In this document: one piece after another, positions 7,899 to 15,822 of the stretch
How positions within the stretch are numbered: position 1 is the stretch's first letter
Layout of the letters: each line of letters begins with the position of its first letter
Assembly: GCA_036562635.1 (NCBI GenBank)
Contig: DATCJU010000170.1
Location: forward strand, 1 to 20,972
DNA length: 20,972 nucleotides
Origin: DATCJU01 sp036562635
Lineage (GTDB): Bacteria; Actinomycetota; Actinomycetes; Mycobacteriales; Pseudonocardiaceae
Direction: 5' to 3'
Position numbers and translations under genes: made by a program
Notes under the pieces: model-generated
Database searches by the model: none
The model's input: the letters and a program-made list of their open reading frames with translations, nothing else
Told to the model about the DNA's origin: nothing

Positions 7899-9134
7899 AT
7901 GGCAGCCACGACCGGCAGCGACGACCGCGCCGTGGGAGTGGGGATGGTCGGGTACGCCTTCATGGGGGCGGCCCATTCCCAGGCTTGGCGTAATGTGCAC
8001 CGGTTCTTCGACGTTCCGCTGGTGCCGCGGATGGTGGCGCTGTGCGGCCGGGACGCGGCGAAAGCGCAGGCTGCAGCGGCCCGACTCGGTTGGGCGGACG
8101 TCGAGACCGACTGGCGCGCGCTGGTGGCCCGTGACGACGTCGACATCGTCGACATCTGCACCCCGGGGGACACGCACGCGGAGATCGCCATCGCCGCGCT
8201 GGAGGCGGGCAAGCACGTGATCTGCGAGAAGCCCCTCGCCAACAACGTGGCGGAGGCGGAGGCCATGGTGGCGGCGGCCGAGCGTGCCGCCGCCAAGGGG
8301 GTCCGCGCCATGGTGGCGTTCAACTACCGGCGGGTGCCGGCGCTGGCCCTGGCCCGCAGGATGGTTGCCGAGGGGCGTCTGGGCGAGATCCGGCACGTCC
8401 GGGCGGTCTACCTGCAGGACTGGATCACCGATCCGGAGTACCCGCTGGTGTGGCGGTTGCAGCGGGACAAGGCGGGGTCCGGTGCGCTGGGGGACATCGG
8501 CGCGCACATCGTGGACGCCACCCAGTACGTCACCGGGCAGTGGATCACCGGGGTGTCCGGTCTGACCGAGACGTTCGTCAAACAGCGTCCACTGGTGGCC
8601 GAGTCGGCCGGTCTGTCCGCCACCGGGGGAACCCAGCTGGGCGAGGTGACGGTGGACGACTGTGCCCTGTTCACCGCCCGGTTCAGCGGGGGTGCGGTCG
8701 GCACCTTCGAGGCCACGCGGTTCGCGTCCGGTCGCAAGAACGCGATGCGGATCGAGATCAACGGCTCCCGGGGGAGCCTGTCGTTCGACTTCGAGTCGAT
8801 GAACGAGTTGTGGTTCCACGACCACACCGAGGAGCCCGCCACGGCGGGATTCCGGCGAATCCTGGTCACCGAGCCGGAACACCCGTACGTGGGGGCCTGG
8901 TGGCCGCCGGGGCACCTGCTCGGCTACGAGCACACCTTCACCCACGAGGTGCGGGACTTCCTGGAGGCCATCGGCAACGGCACCGATCCGGAACCCGGTT
9001 TCGCGGACGGCCTGCAGGTGCAGCGGGTACTGGATGCCGTGGAACGCAGCGCTGCGTCCCGTTCGGTCTGGACTCCGGTCGAGGAGCCCGCAGCGGTGCC
9101 TGGATCGGTCGAGCACAAGGAGGGTACGAAGTGA
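7899..9134 (+). CDS. Gfo/Idh/MocA family NAD(P)-dependent oxidoreductase
   Basis: Cytoplasmic dehydrogenase of about 411 residues acting on a sugar, inositol or sugar acid. The N-terminal Rossmann fold begins VGMVGYAFMGAAHSQAW (about 14-30). The conserved EKP motif is at 110-112 (CEKPLANN), with the lysine contacting cofactor and substrate, and GDIGAHIVD at 198-206 carries the Asp/His pair usual in the catalytic site. The C-terminal GFO/IDH/MocA domain follows with GGAVGTFEATRFASGRKNA. Ribosome sites GAGGAG and AGGAG precede the ATG. Its stop overlaps the xylA GTG, so the two are translationally coupled. The family is secure. Pairing with an importer and isomerase/epimerase-like barrels suggests oxidation and isomerisation of an imported sugar or polyol; the substrate is unknown. 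Confidence 0.9.
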   Translation: MAATTGSDDRAVGVGMVGYAFMGAAHSQAWRNVHRFFDVPLVPRMVALCGRDAAKAQAAAARLGWADVETDWRALVARDDVDIVDICTPGDTHAEIAIAALEAGKHVICEKPLANNVAEAEAMVAAAERAAAKGVRAMVAFNYRRVPALALARRMVAEGRLGEIRHVRAVYLQDWITDPEYPLVWRLQRDKAGSGALGDIGAHIVDATQYVTGQWITGVSGLTETFVKQRPLVAESAGLSATGGTQLGEVTVDDCALFTARFSGGAVGTFEATRFASGRKNAMRIEINGSRGSLSFDFESMNELWFHDHTEEPATAGFRRILVTEPEHPYVGAWWPPGHLLGYEHTFTHEVRDFLEAIGNGTDPEPGFADGLQVQRVLDAVERSAASRSVWTPVEEPAAVPGSVEHKEGTK

Positions 9135-10294
9135 CGGACTCCTACACACCGCGGCCGGAACACCGGTTCAGCTTCGGGTTGTGGACGGTCGGCTGGCAGG
9201 GCGTGGACCCGTTCGGGGTCGCCACCCGTCCCCCGCTCGACCCGGTCCTCGCGGTGGAGAAGCTGGCCGAGCTCGGCGCGTGGGGAGTGACGTTCCACGA
9301 CGACGACCTGATCCCGTTCGGCGCCGACGACTCGGTGCGCCAGGAGCGGATCAGCGTGTTCCGCAAGGCGTTGGACCGCACCGGTCTGGTGGTTCCGATG
9401 GCCACCACGAACCTGTTCACCCACCCGGTGTTCAAGGACGGTGCGTTCACCGCCAACGACCGGGACGTGCGCCGGTTCGCGCTGCGCAAGGTGCTGCGCA
9501 ACCTCGACCTGGCCGCCGAGCTCGGTGCCACCACGTACGTGCTGTGGGGCGGCCGGGAGGGGGCGGAGTCCCCCGCGGCCAAGGACGTGCGGGCGGCACT
9601 GGACCGTTACGCCGAGGCGCTGAACCTGCTGTGCGCCTACGTGCGGGAGCAGGGTTACGGCATCCGCTTCGCCATCGAACCCAAGCCCAACGAGCCGCGC
9701 GGGGACATCCTGCTGCCGACGATCGGCCACGCCATCGCCTTCATCGGCGAGCTGGAGCACCCGGAGATGGTGGGGCTGAACCCCGAGGTCGGGCACGAGC
9801 AGATGGCCGGCATGAACATGGTGCACGGGGTGGCCCAGGCACTGTGGCACGGCAAGTTGTTCCACATCGACCTCAACGGCCAGAACGGGCCACGCTACGA
9901 CCAGGACCTGCGGTTCGGCAACGGTGACGTCAAGACCGCGTTCTTCCTGGTGGACCTGCTGGAGCACGGTGGTTACGACGGTCCGCGGCACTTCGACTTC
10001 AAGCCACCCCGCACCGAGGACCTGGACGGGGTGTGGGAGTCGGCCGCCGGGTGCATGCGCAACTACCTGATCCTCGCCGAGAAGGCCCGGGCGTTCCGTG
10101 CGGACCCGGAGGTGGCGAAGGCCCTGGAGGCGGCACGGGTGGGGGAGCTGTCCGAACCCACCCTCGCGCCGGGGGAGACGCTGGCCGACCTGCGGGCCGA
10201 GGAGTTCGACGTGGAGGCGGCCGCAGCTCGCGGGATGCACTTCGAACGGTTGGACCAGCTCGCGCTGGACCACCTGTTCGGGGTGCGGGGCTGA
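9131..10294 (+). CDS. xylA: xylose isomerase, class I
   Basis: Converts D-xylose to D-xylulose (and glucose to fructose) in the cytoplasm with two divalent metal ions, feeding xylulokinase. The 387 residues match the Streptomyces class I length and end in the same way (AARGMHFERLDQLALDHL). All catalytic residues are present with a +2 shift from Streptomyces rubiginosus numbering: His56 and Asp59 (TFHDDDLIPFG), Glu183 and Lys185 (IEPKPNEPRG), Glu219 and His222 (NPEVGHEQM), Asp247 (HIDLNGQ), Asp257/Asp259 (YDQD) and Asp289 (HFDFKPPR). GTG 9131 has AAGGAGGG 6 bases upstream and overlaps the preceding stop. It is predicted to be active. It is unusual in lying inside the importer/oxidoreductase run, with xylB in a separate upstream unit. 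Confidence 0.96.
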   Translation: MTDSYTPRPEHRFSFGLWTVGWQGVDPFGVATRPPLDPVLAVEKLAELGAWGVTFHDDDLIPFGADDSVRQERISVFRKALDRTGLVVPMATTNLFTHPVFKDGAFTANDRDVRRFALRKVLRNLDLAAELGATTYVLWGGREGAESPAAKDVRAALDRYAEALNLLCAYVREQGYGIRFAIEPKPNEPRGDILLPTIGHAIAFIGELEHPEMVGLNPEVGHEQMAGMNMVHGVAQALWHGKLFHIDLNGQNGPRYDQDLRFGNGDVKTAFFLVDLLEHGGYDGPRHFDFKPPRTEDLDGVWESAAGCMRNYLILAEKARAFRADPEVAKALEAARVGELSEPTLAPGETLADLRAEEFDVEAAAARGMHFERLDQLALDHLFGVRG

Positions 10295-10328
10295 GGGGGC
10301 TGCGTTCGGTGGCCGCGCGCCCGCCGGA

Positions 10329-10357
10329 CGTCCCGGTGCCGTCACCGCGCCGGGACG
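10329..10357 (+). terminator. hairpin downstream of xylA
   Basis: CGTCCCGG (10329-10336) and CCGGGACG (10350-10357) pair perfectly over 8 bp around a 13-nt loop. An alternative 9-bp pairing with two wobbles is GGTGCCGTC (10335-10343) with GACGGTGCC (10357-10365). It lies 34 bases after the xylA stop with no T-tract. It marks a likely end or attenuation point before the small-protein gene; the rest of the 249-bp gap shows no clear promoter. Confidence 0.4.
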
Positions 10358-10543
10358 ACGGTGCCGCGCGGCGGTGTGACGGTTGGGCGAAGCCGCTACG
10401 AAGGGGGAAGGAAAGATCGCTGAGCCGAGTGACTTCGGCCCCGGGGACGCGGGAAGATCTTCGTGATCCGGTGAACGCAGTGCGTCGCCCCGGGCCGGGT
10501 CGGCCGTGGCCGGGCCGCCGGGCGGCGCAGGAGGAGGCGAACG

Positions 10544-10852
10544 ATGCGAACCGCGCCCCGGCCGTGGCGATCCCTCTGCCTGACCCTGCTCGTCGGCCTG
10601 GTGGTGCTGCTGGGCGGGGCTCCGGCGACCGCGACGCCGGTGCGGCCGGCCCCGGCCGGGACCACCGGGGTCGTCGTGGCGCAACAGCAGCCCACCGAGC
10701 CGACGACGCAGCCCGCCCAGCAGGACTCGCAGCAACCCCAGAACCCGGAACAGAACCAGGACCAGAACCGCACCTGGATTGCACTGATCGCCGTTGCCCT
10801 GCTCGCGACCGTCTACTACGGCCGCAAGGTCCGGGCCAAGAAGCGCAGCTAG
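10544..10852 (+). CDS. small exported membrane protein with Pro/Gln-rich linker
   Basis: No family was recognised. The 102 residues have three parts. Residues 1-31 are a signal peptide or first membrane segment: basic start, hydrophobic LCLTLLVGLVVLLGG, and APATAT as a likely cleavage region. Residues 48-76 form a very Gln/Asn/Pro-rich stretch. Residues 77-92 are a membrane segment (TWIALIAVALLATVYY) followed by a basic tail ending KKRS. The expected topology is an outside linker with a short cytoplasmic tail. AGGAGG before ATG and normal GC bias support translation. It sits between xylA and an isomerase-like gene on the same strand with an 82-bp gap on its 3' side, so it may be an insertion in the sugar operon or an accessory part of it. 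The function is unknown. Confidence 0.72.
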   Translation: MRTAPRPWRSLCLTLLVGLVVLLGGAPATATPVRPAPAGTTGVVVAQQQPTEPTTQPAQQDSQQPQNPEQNQDQNRTWIALIAVALLATVYYGRKVRAKKRS

Positions 10853-10934
10853 CAGCGGGAGCGATCGGCGCTCCGGCCGGCGCGTCCCGCTGCACCACGC
10901 ACCGCGGACAACGACGTACCGGAAGGAGCGCCAG

Positions 10935-11942
10935 ATGGCTCGTCCCATCACGCTGTTCACCGGCCAGTGGGCAGATCTGCCCTTCGAGGAGGTGTGCCGG
11001 CTCGCCTCGGAGTGGGGCTACGACGGCCTGGAGATCGCCTGCTGGGGCGACCACCTCGAGGTGGACAAGGCGCTGGAGAGCGACGCCTACCTCCAGTCCA
11101 GGCTGGACACGTTGGCCAAGTACAACCTGAAGGTCTGGGCCATCTCGAACCACCTGGTGGGCCAGGCGGTGTGCGACCACCCCATCGACGAGCGGCACCG
11201 CGGGATCCTGCCCGCGCGCATCTGGGGCGACGGTGACCCGGAGGGCGTGCGGCAGCGGGCCGCCGAGGAGATGGCGAACACCGCGCGGGTCGCGGCCCGG
11301 CTCGGGGTGAACACGGTCATCGGATTCACCGGGTCGTCGATCTGGCACTGCGTGGCGATGTTCCCGCCGGTGCCCGAGTCGATGATCGAGGCGGGCTACC
11401 GGGACTTCGCCGACCGGTGGAACCCGATCCTGGACGTCTTCGACGAGGTCGGGGTGCGGTTCGCCCACGAGGTGCACCCCAGCGAGATCGCCTACGACTA
11501 CTGGACCACCGTCCGCACCCTCGAGGCGATCGGTCACCGCCCCGCGTTCGGGCTGAACTTCGACCCGTCGCACATGGTGTGGCAGGGCATCGACCCCGTC
11601 ACCTTCCTGTGGGACTTCCGGGACCGGATCTACCACGTGGACTGCAAGGACACCAAGGTCCGGATGAACAACGGGCGTAACGGGCGGCTGTCCTCCCACC
11701 TGCCCTGGGCCGACCCGCGGCGGGGCTGGGACTTCATCTCCACCGGCCACGGCGACACGCCGTGGGAGGACATCTTCCGCATGCTCAACGCCATCGGCTA
11801 CCAGGGTCCGATCTCCATCGAGTGGGAGGACGCGGGCATGGACCGTCTGGTCGGCGCCCCCGAGGCGCTGCAGTTCGTGCGCCGGCTGGCGTTCGACCCG
11901 CCGGCCGCGGCGTTCGACGCCGCCTTCAGCAGCGACAAGTGA
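10935..11942 (+). CDS. sugar phosphate isomerase/epimerase family TIM barrel
   Basis: Cytoplasmic protein of about 335 residues of the AP-endonuclease-2/xylose-isomerase-like barrel family (IolE/IolI and tagatose epimerase relatives). Likely metal ligands are Glu179 (FAHEVHPSEIA), Asp210 and His213 (NFDPSHMVWQ), His234 and Asp236 (HVDCKD) and Glu296 (SIEWED). The N-terminus ITLFTGQWADLPFEEVCRLA is the usual first strand and helix. ATG 10935 has GGAAGGAG 6 bases before it; the open frame extends further upstream without family sequence. Members of this subgroup are commonly encoded beside Gfo/Idh/MocA oxidoreductases and CUT2 importers, as here, and probably act on the same compound. Isomerase, epimerase and dehydratase activities all occur in the superfamily, so the reaction is open. 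Confidence 0.88.
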   Translation: MARPITLFTGQWADLPFEEVCRLASEWGYDGLEIACWGDHLEVDKALESDAYLQSRLDTLAKYNLKVWAISNHLVGQAVCDHPIDERHRGILPARIWGDGDPEGVRQRAAEEMANTARVAARLGVNTVIGFTGSSIWHCVAMFPPVPESMIEAGYRDFADRWNPILDVFDEVGVRFAHEVHPSEIAYDYWTTVRTLEAIGHRPAFGLNFDPSHMVWQGIDPVTFLWDFRDRIYHVDCKDTKVRMNNGRNGRLSSHLPWADPRRGWDFISTGHGDTPWEDIFRMLNAIGYQGPISIEWEDAGMDRLVGAPEALQFVRRLAFDPPAAAFDAAFSSDK

Positions 11943-12017
11943 CGGTGCCCCGTCCACGACGTCGACCTCGGTGCAGTGCTCCGACCCGTCCACCCACGAC
12001 GAAGGGAACGAACACCG

Positions 12018-12878
12018 ATGGACAGCAACCGCTCGTTAGCCAGGCGCTCCGTGCTCGCCGGCGCCGCCGTCGTGGCGACCGGCCTGGTGGCCATGACGCT
12101 GCCCGGCACCGCGGCGGCCGGTGGTCACGGGGCGCACCGCCCCGGCCGGGTGCCGCGTGGACAGATCAGCATCCAGCTCTACACGCTGCGGGACCTGCTG
12201 GACCGTGACCTGGAGGGCACGCTGGCCGAGCTCGCCGCGATCGGCTACCGCAAGGTGGAGCTGGCCGGCACCTACGGTCGCACCGCCGCCGAGCTCCGGG
12301 CGATCCTGGACCGTCACGGCCTGCACGCCACCTCCAGTCACGTGGGGATCGACGGGGACTGGGACAAGGCGGTGGAGGACGCCCTGACCCTCGGCCAGCG
12401 TTTCGTGGCCGTGCCGTGGGCGGACTTCCCCACCGCGGACGAGTGGCGTCGGTTCGCCGACCAGCTGAACGCCGCCGGCGAGGTGGCCCGGGCGGCCGGG
12501 CTCAGCCTGGGCTACCACAACCACGCGCACGAGTTCCGCACGCTGGAGGGGGTCCGGCCCTACGACATCCTGACCAGCCGCACCGACCCGAAGCTGGTGC
12601 ACCTGGAGGTGGACCTGTACTGGGCGGTCGACGCCGGGGTCGACCCGGTCGAGCTGATCCACCGGCACGCCGGGCGGATCCGGCAGTTCCACGTCAAGGA
12701 CCGTGGGCGTGACGGCGGGTTCGCCGACCTGGGCACCGGCACGATCGACTTCGGTCGCATCTTCCGGCACGCGCACAAGGCCGGGGTCATCGAGTACATC
12801 GTGGAGCACGACGCCCCCACCGACGCCCTGCACACCGCCCGCGTCGGCTACGAGTACCTGTCCCACTTCCGCTTCTGA
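12018..12878 (+). CDS. Tat-exported sugar isomerase/epimerase-like TIM barrel
   Basis: About 286 residues. A twin-arginine signal with ARRSVLAGAA (Arg9-Arg10), a hydrophobic stretch and TAAAGG as a cleavage region precede a xylose-isomerase-like barrel starting near residue 49 (ISIQLYTLRDLLDRDLEGTL). Conserved positions include HVGIDGDWD, HNHAHEF (167-173), Asp199 in LEVDLYW, HVKD (225-228) and EHD (263-265), which supply metal and substrate contacts in the family. No lipobox cysteine is visible, so a soluble exported protein is predicted. ATG 12018 was chosen because the signal peptide begins there, with GAAGGGA upstream. It is the last gene of the sugar run, 75 bp after the cytoplasmic barrel, and is followed by a strong terminator. 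The substrate is unknown; a sugar phosphate is unlikely outside the cell. Confidence 0.87.
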   Translation: MDSNRSLARRSVLAGAAVVATGLVAMTLPGTAAAGGHGAHRPGRVPRGQISIQLYTLRDLLDRDLEGTLAELAAIGYRKVELAGTYGRTAAELRAILDRHGLHATSSHVGIDGDWDKAVEDALTLGQRFVAVPWADFPTADEWRRFADQLNAAGEVARAAGLSLGYHNHAHEFRTLEGVRPYDILTSRTDPKLVHLEVDLYWAVDAGVDPVELIHRHAGRIRQFHVKDRGRDGGFADLGTGTIDFGRIFRHAHKAGVIEYIVEHDAPTDALHTARVGYEYLSHFRF

Positions 12879-12908
12879 CGTCCCGGCACACCTCCACAGT
12901 CCGCGACG

Positions 12909-12951
12909 ACCGGCCCGCACCATCCGGCTTCGGGTGGTGCGGGCCGGTTTT
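12909..12951 (+). terminator. strong rho-independent terminator of the sugar operon
   Basis: Arms 12909-12926 and 12931-12948 form an 18-bp stem with one G-T wobble and a GCTT loop. The stem starts ACCGGCCCGCACCA and ends TGGTGCGGGCCGGT. It runs straight into TTTT (12948-12951). It lies 30 bases after the last sugar gene. Confidence 0.9.
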
Positions 12952-13116
12952 CACCGTGCGTGTGTCGTTTCTTGCGGTCCGTCAACAGGGGTGAGGACCG
13001 GTCATCGGTGGGACCGAAGACCGAACTGCCGCTCGGCGCAGCGGGCCGACCGAACGACCGACCGCCCCCGGTCGTGGTGCGGGTCGGCCGGATCCGGTGC
13101 GGCAGGATGTTCGGCG

Positions 13117-14448
13117 ATGAGCAGCGACGCGGGGAAGCACGAGGACAACACACCGGATCAGCCGAAGGCGCGTTGTCGCGCGACCGTGGAACGGTACGCC
13201 GACACCCTGGTCGAGCTCTCGCACAGCATCCACGCCGACCCGGAGCTGTCCTGGCAGGAGTACCGCAGCGCGGCCCGGATCGCGGACCTGCTGGAGCGGG
13301 AGGGGTTCGCGGTGGAGCGCGGCAGCGCGGGCCTGGAGACGGCGTTCACCGCGGTGTTCGGCTCGGGTGAGCTGGTCGTCGGGCTGTGTGCCGAGTACGA
13401 CGCGCTGCCCGAGGTCGGACACGCCTGCGGGCACAACATCATCGCCGCCTCCTCGGTCGGCGCGGCGTTGGCGTTGCGGGACGTCGCGGATCAGCTCGGC
13501 ATCACCGTCAAGCTGGTCGGCACCCCGGCCGAGGAGACCGGAGGGGGCAAGATCCCGCTGCTGGAGCGGGGTGTCTTCGACGACGTCGCGATGGCGATGA
13601 TGGTGCACCCCGCGCCGCAGGACGCCTGCGCCCCCGTGTCCCTGGCCATCACCGACCTGGAAGTGCGCTACACCGGGCGGGAGTCGCACGCCGCCGCCGC
13701 ACCGGAACTGGGGGTGAACGCCGCGGACGCGATCACCGTCGCCCAGGTCGCGATCGGGTTGGCTCGACAGCACTTCGAGCCGAGGCAGATGGTGCACGGT
13801 ATCGTGACACGCGGGGGTGCGGCACCGAACATCGTGCCCGCCCGCACCTCGGCGGTGTACTACCTGCGCGCCGCCGACGTCGACTCACTGCAGCGCCTGG
13901 AGAACCGCATCCGGGCCTGCTTCGAGGCCGGGGCGATCGCCACGGGGTGCACCCACGAGGTGGTACAGATCTCCCCGGTGTACGCCGACCTGGTGCCCGA
14001 CCAGTGGCTGGCCGATGCCTATCGGGCCGCCATCACCCAGCTGGGGCGCACGCCGCTGAGCCCCCAGGAGGAGCGGGCCTTCCCGGTCGGCAGCACCGAC
14101 ATGGGCAACGTGACCCGTGCGTTGCCTGCTATCCATCCGACGATCTCGATCGACTGCGGAGACGCGGTGAACCACCAGCCGGAGTTCGCGGCTGCCTGTG
14201 TCACGCCCTCGGCGGACCGTGCCGTGCTCGACGGGGCCCTGGCCCTGGCCTGGACCGCGGTGGCTGCGGCCACCGACGCCGAGCAGCGGGAACGCCTGAC
14301 CGCCGGCGTGGCCCAGCGTGCCGTGGCCCGGACGAACGGGGCCGCGGTGGACGGCCGGGACGGGGCGAGCGGCGCGGCCCGGCCCGGTGCGGCCGAGGTG
14401 ACGTCCGGTTCCGGTGGTTCTCGTTCCGCGGTGGGAGGTTCCCGGTGA
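13117..14448 (+). CDS. amiB1: M20 family amidohydrolase (AmiB1-like)
   Basis: Predicted zinc amidohydrolase or peptidase of about 443 residues in the cytoplasm, cleaving N-acyl amino acids, small peptides or aminobenzoyl-glutamate-like compounds. The dimetal motifs are AEYDALP (92-98), GHACGHN (101-107), PAEETGGG (137-144), His164 (MMVHPAP) and a late His353 (VNHQPEF). The GHN and ETGGGK forms point to the PM20D2/AbgB branch. The last 40-45 residues are a low-complexity Gly/Ala/Ser/Arg tail. ATG 13117 precedes the first conserved helix; the open frame extends upstream across the terminator and is not used. The ribosome site is weak. Its stop overlaps the next M20 gene (GTGA). Gene order with amiA1, a GGCT-like gene and lpdA matches M. 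tuberculosis Rv3306c-Rv3303c as I recall it, which supports the symbol. The natural substrate is unknown. Confidence 0.88.
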   Translation: MSSDAGKHEDNTPDQPKARCRATVERYADTLVELSHSIHADPELSWQEYRSAARIADLLEREGFAVERGSAGLETAFTAVFGSGELVVGLCAEYDALPEVGHACGHNIIAASSVGAALALRDVADQLGITVKLVGTPAEETGGGKIPLLERGVFDDVAMAMMVHPAPQDACAPVSLAITDLEVRYTGRESHAAAAPELGVNAADAITVAQVAIGLARQHFEPRQMVHGIVTRGGAAPNIVPARTSAVYYLRAADVDSLQRLENRIRACFEAGAIATGCTHEVVQISPVYADLVPDQWLADAYRAAITQLGRTPLSPQEERAFPVGSTDMGNVTRALPAIHPTISIDCGDAVNHQPEFAAACVTPSADRAVLDGALALAWTAVAAATDAEQRERLTAGVAQRAVARTNGAAVDGRDGASGAARPGAAEVTSGSGGSRSAVGGSR

Positions 14449-15752
14449 CCGTGCTCGACTCCCGGCCCGAGTCCGCCGGCGCCACGGTGACGGTTCCCCA
14501 GAACGGGACCGTCCCGGGCGTCTCCGACGCGCTGATCGCGGCTGGCGGCAGCACCATTGCGGGTGTGGCGGATCTCGGAGCCGGTCGTGGGCCGTCCTGG
14601 CTGGATGGCTGGCTGGCCCGGCACGCTGCGGACGTGGTGGGCTGGCGGCGACACATCCACGCACACCCCGAGCTGTCCCGCAAGGAGTACGAGACCACCC
14701 GGTTCCTGTCCGCCGTGCTCACCGAAGCCGGGCTGCGTCCCCGTGTCCTCCCCGGAGGCACCGGACTGATCTGCGACATCGGCACGGGTCGTCCCTGTGT
14801 CGCCCTGCGCGCGGACATCGACGCCCTGCCGTTGACCGAGGGGACCGGGCTGCCGTTCGCCTCCCAGAACCCGGGTGCCTGCCACGCCTGCGGCCACGAC
14901 GCGCACACCACGATCATGCTCGGTGCGGCGCTGGCCCTGGCCTCGGCGCCGGAGCTGCCCGGCCGGGTCCGGATGATCTTCCAGCCCGCCGAGGAGGTCA
15001 TGCCCGGTGGTGCGCTCGACGTGCTGGCCGCCGGTGGTCTGGACGGGGTGGACCGCATCTTCGGGCTGCACTGCGACCCCCGTCTGGAGGTGGGGCGGAT
15101 CGGCACCCGGGTCGGCGCCATCACCTCGGCGGCCGACCTGCTGGAGCTGCGGCTGAGCTCGCCCGGTGGGCACACCTCGCGTCCGCACCTGACCGCCGAC
15201 CTGGTCTACGCACTGGGCACGGTGGTCACCGGGCTGCCAGCACTGCTGTCCCGCCGGGTGGACCCGCGCTCCGGCACCGTGCTGGTGTGGGGTCAGGTGC
15301 GTGCCGGTGAGGCACCGAACGCGGTGCCGCGGGAGGGTGTGCTGCGTGGCACCCTGCGCACCGCGGACCACGAGGTGTGGACCGAGCTGGAGCCGCTGGT
15401 GCGCGACCTGGTGGCCTCGCTGCTGGCGCCCACCGGGGTGGGCTGGGAGCTGCAGCACCGGCGCGGTGTTCCGCCGGTGGTCAACGACCGGGAGAGCACC
15501 CGCATCCTGCGCAGCGGTGTCGTGGCCGCCCTGGGGGAGGACGCGTTGGCCGGCACCCAGCAGTCCTCCGGTGGGGAGGACTTCGGCTGGTACCTGGAGC
15601 ACATCCCCGGCTCCTACGCGCGGCTCGGTGTGTGGCCGGGCGAGGGGCCGAAGCGGGACCTGCACCAGCCGACGTTCGACATCGACGAGCGTGCCCTGCT
15701 CGTGGGGGTGCGTGTCATGGTGCACACCGCACTGGCCGCGCTGAGCGCCTGA
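14445..15752 (+). CDS. amiA1: M20 family amidohydrolase (AmiA1-like, N-acyl-amino-acid hydrolase type)
   Basis: Second zinc amidohydrolase, about 435 residues, of the M20D hippurate/IAA-amino-acid hydrolase type. An unconserved N-terminal 60 residues precede the domain (WRRHIHAHPELSRKEYETT). Metal and catalytic motifs are ADIDALP, CHACGHDAH (146-154), QPAEE with Glu183-Glu184, LHCDP with His209, SSGGEDFGWYL and LHQPTFD with His407. The dimerisation domain carries SSPGGHTSRPH. GTG 14445 has GGGAGG 6 bases before it and overlaps the amiB1 stop. A later start is possible given the poorly conserved N-terminus. The pair of different M20 branches in one unit may form sequential or hetero-oligomeric hydrolases; that is inference. 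A hairpin and a convergent gene follow. Confidence 0.9.
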   Translation: MTVLDSRPESAGATVTVPQNGTVPGVSDALIAAGGSTIAGVADLGAGRGPSWLDGWLARHAADVVGWRRHIHAHPELSRKEYETTRFLSAVLTEAGLRPRVLPGGTGLICDIGTGRPCVALRADIDALPLTEGTGLPFASQNPGACHACGHDAHTTIMLGAALALASAPELPGRVRMIFQPAEEVMPGGALDVLAAGGLDGVDRIFGLHCDPRLEVGRIGTRVGAITSAADLLELRLSSPGGHTSRPHLTADLVYALGTVVTGLPALLSRRVDPRSGTVLVWGQVRAGEAPNAVPREGVLRGTLRTADHEVWTELEPLVRDLVASLLAPTGVGWELQHRRGVPPVVNDRESTRILRSGVVAALGEDALAGTQQSSGGEDFGWYLEHIPGSYARLGVWPGEGPKRDLHQPTFDIDERALLVGVRVMVHTALAALSA

Positions 15753-15769
15753 GCAGGTTCCGAGCCGAG

Positions 15770-15796
15770 GGGGCGTCGCCGACGGGGCGGCGCCCC
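15770..15796 (+). terminator. hairpin terminator between convergent amiA1 and the GGCT-like gene
   Basis: GGGGCGTCGCC (15770-15780) pairs with GGCGGCGCCCC (15786-15796) over 11 bp with one G-T wobble and a GACGG loop. It is 17 bases after the amiA1 stop and 26 bases from the stop of the gene on the other strand, so it could serve both. Confidence 0.7.
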
Positions 15797-15822
15797 TTCG
15801 TCGTGGGGTGTCCCGGTCGGCG

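Noticed and set aside
6621..9149. Long open frame of more than 800 codons on the minus strand across the binding-protein and oxidoreductase genes
   Set aside because: It is a high-GC antisense shadow. The plus-strand genes carry clear family motifs, ribosome sites and coupled starts; the minus frame has none and is rich in His/Arg/Gly/Pro.
10453..10462. GAAGATCTTC palindrome upstream of the small membrane protein
   Set aside because: A 10-bp palindrome alone, with no promoter boxes near it, is weak evidence for an operator.
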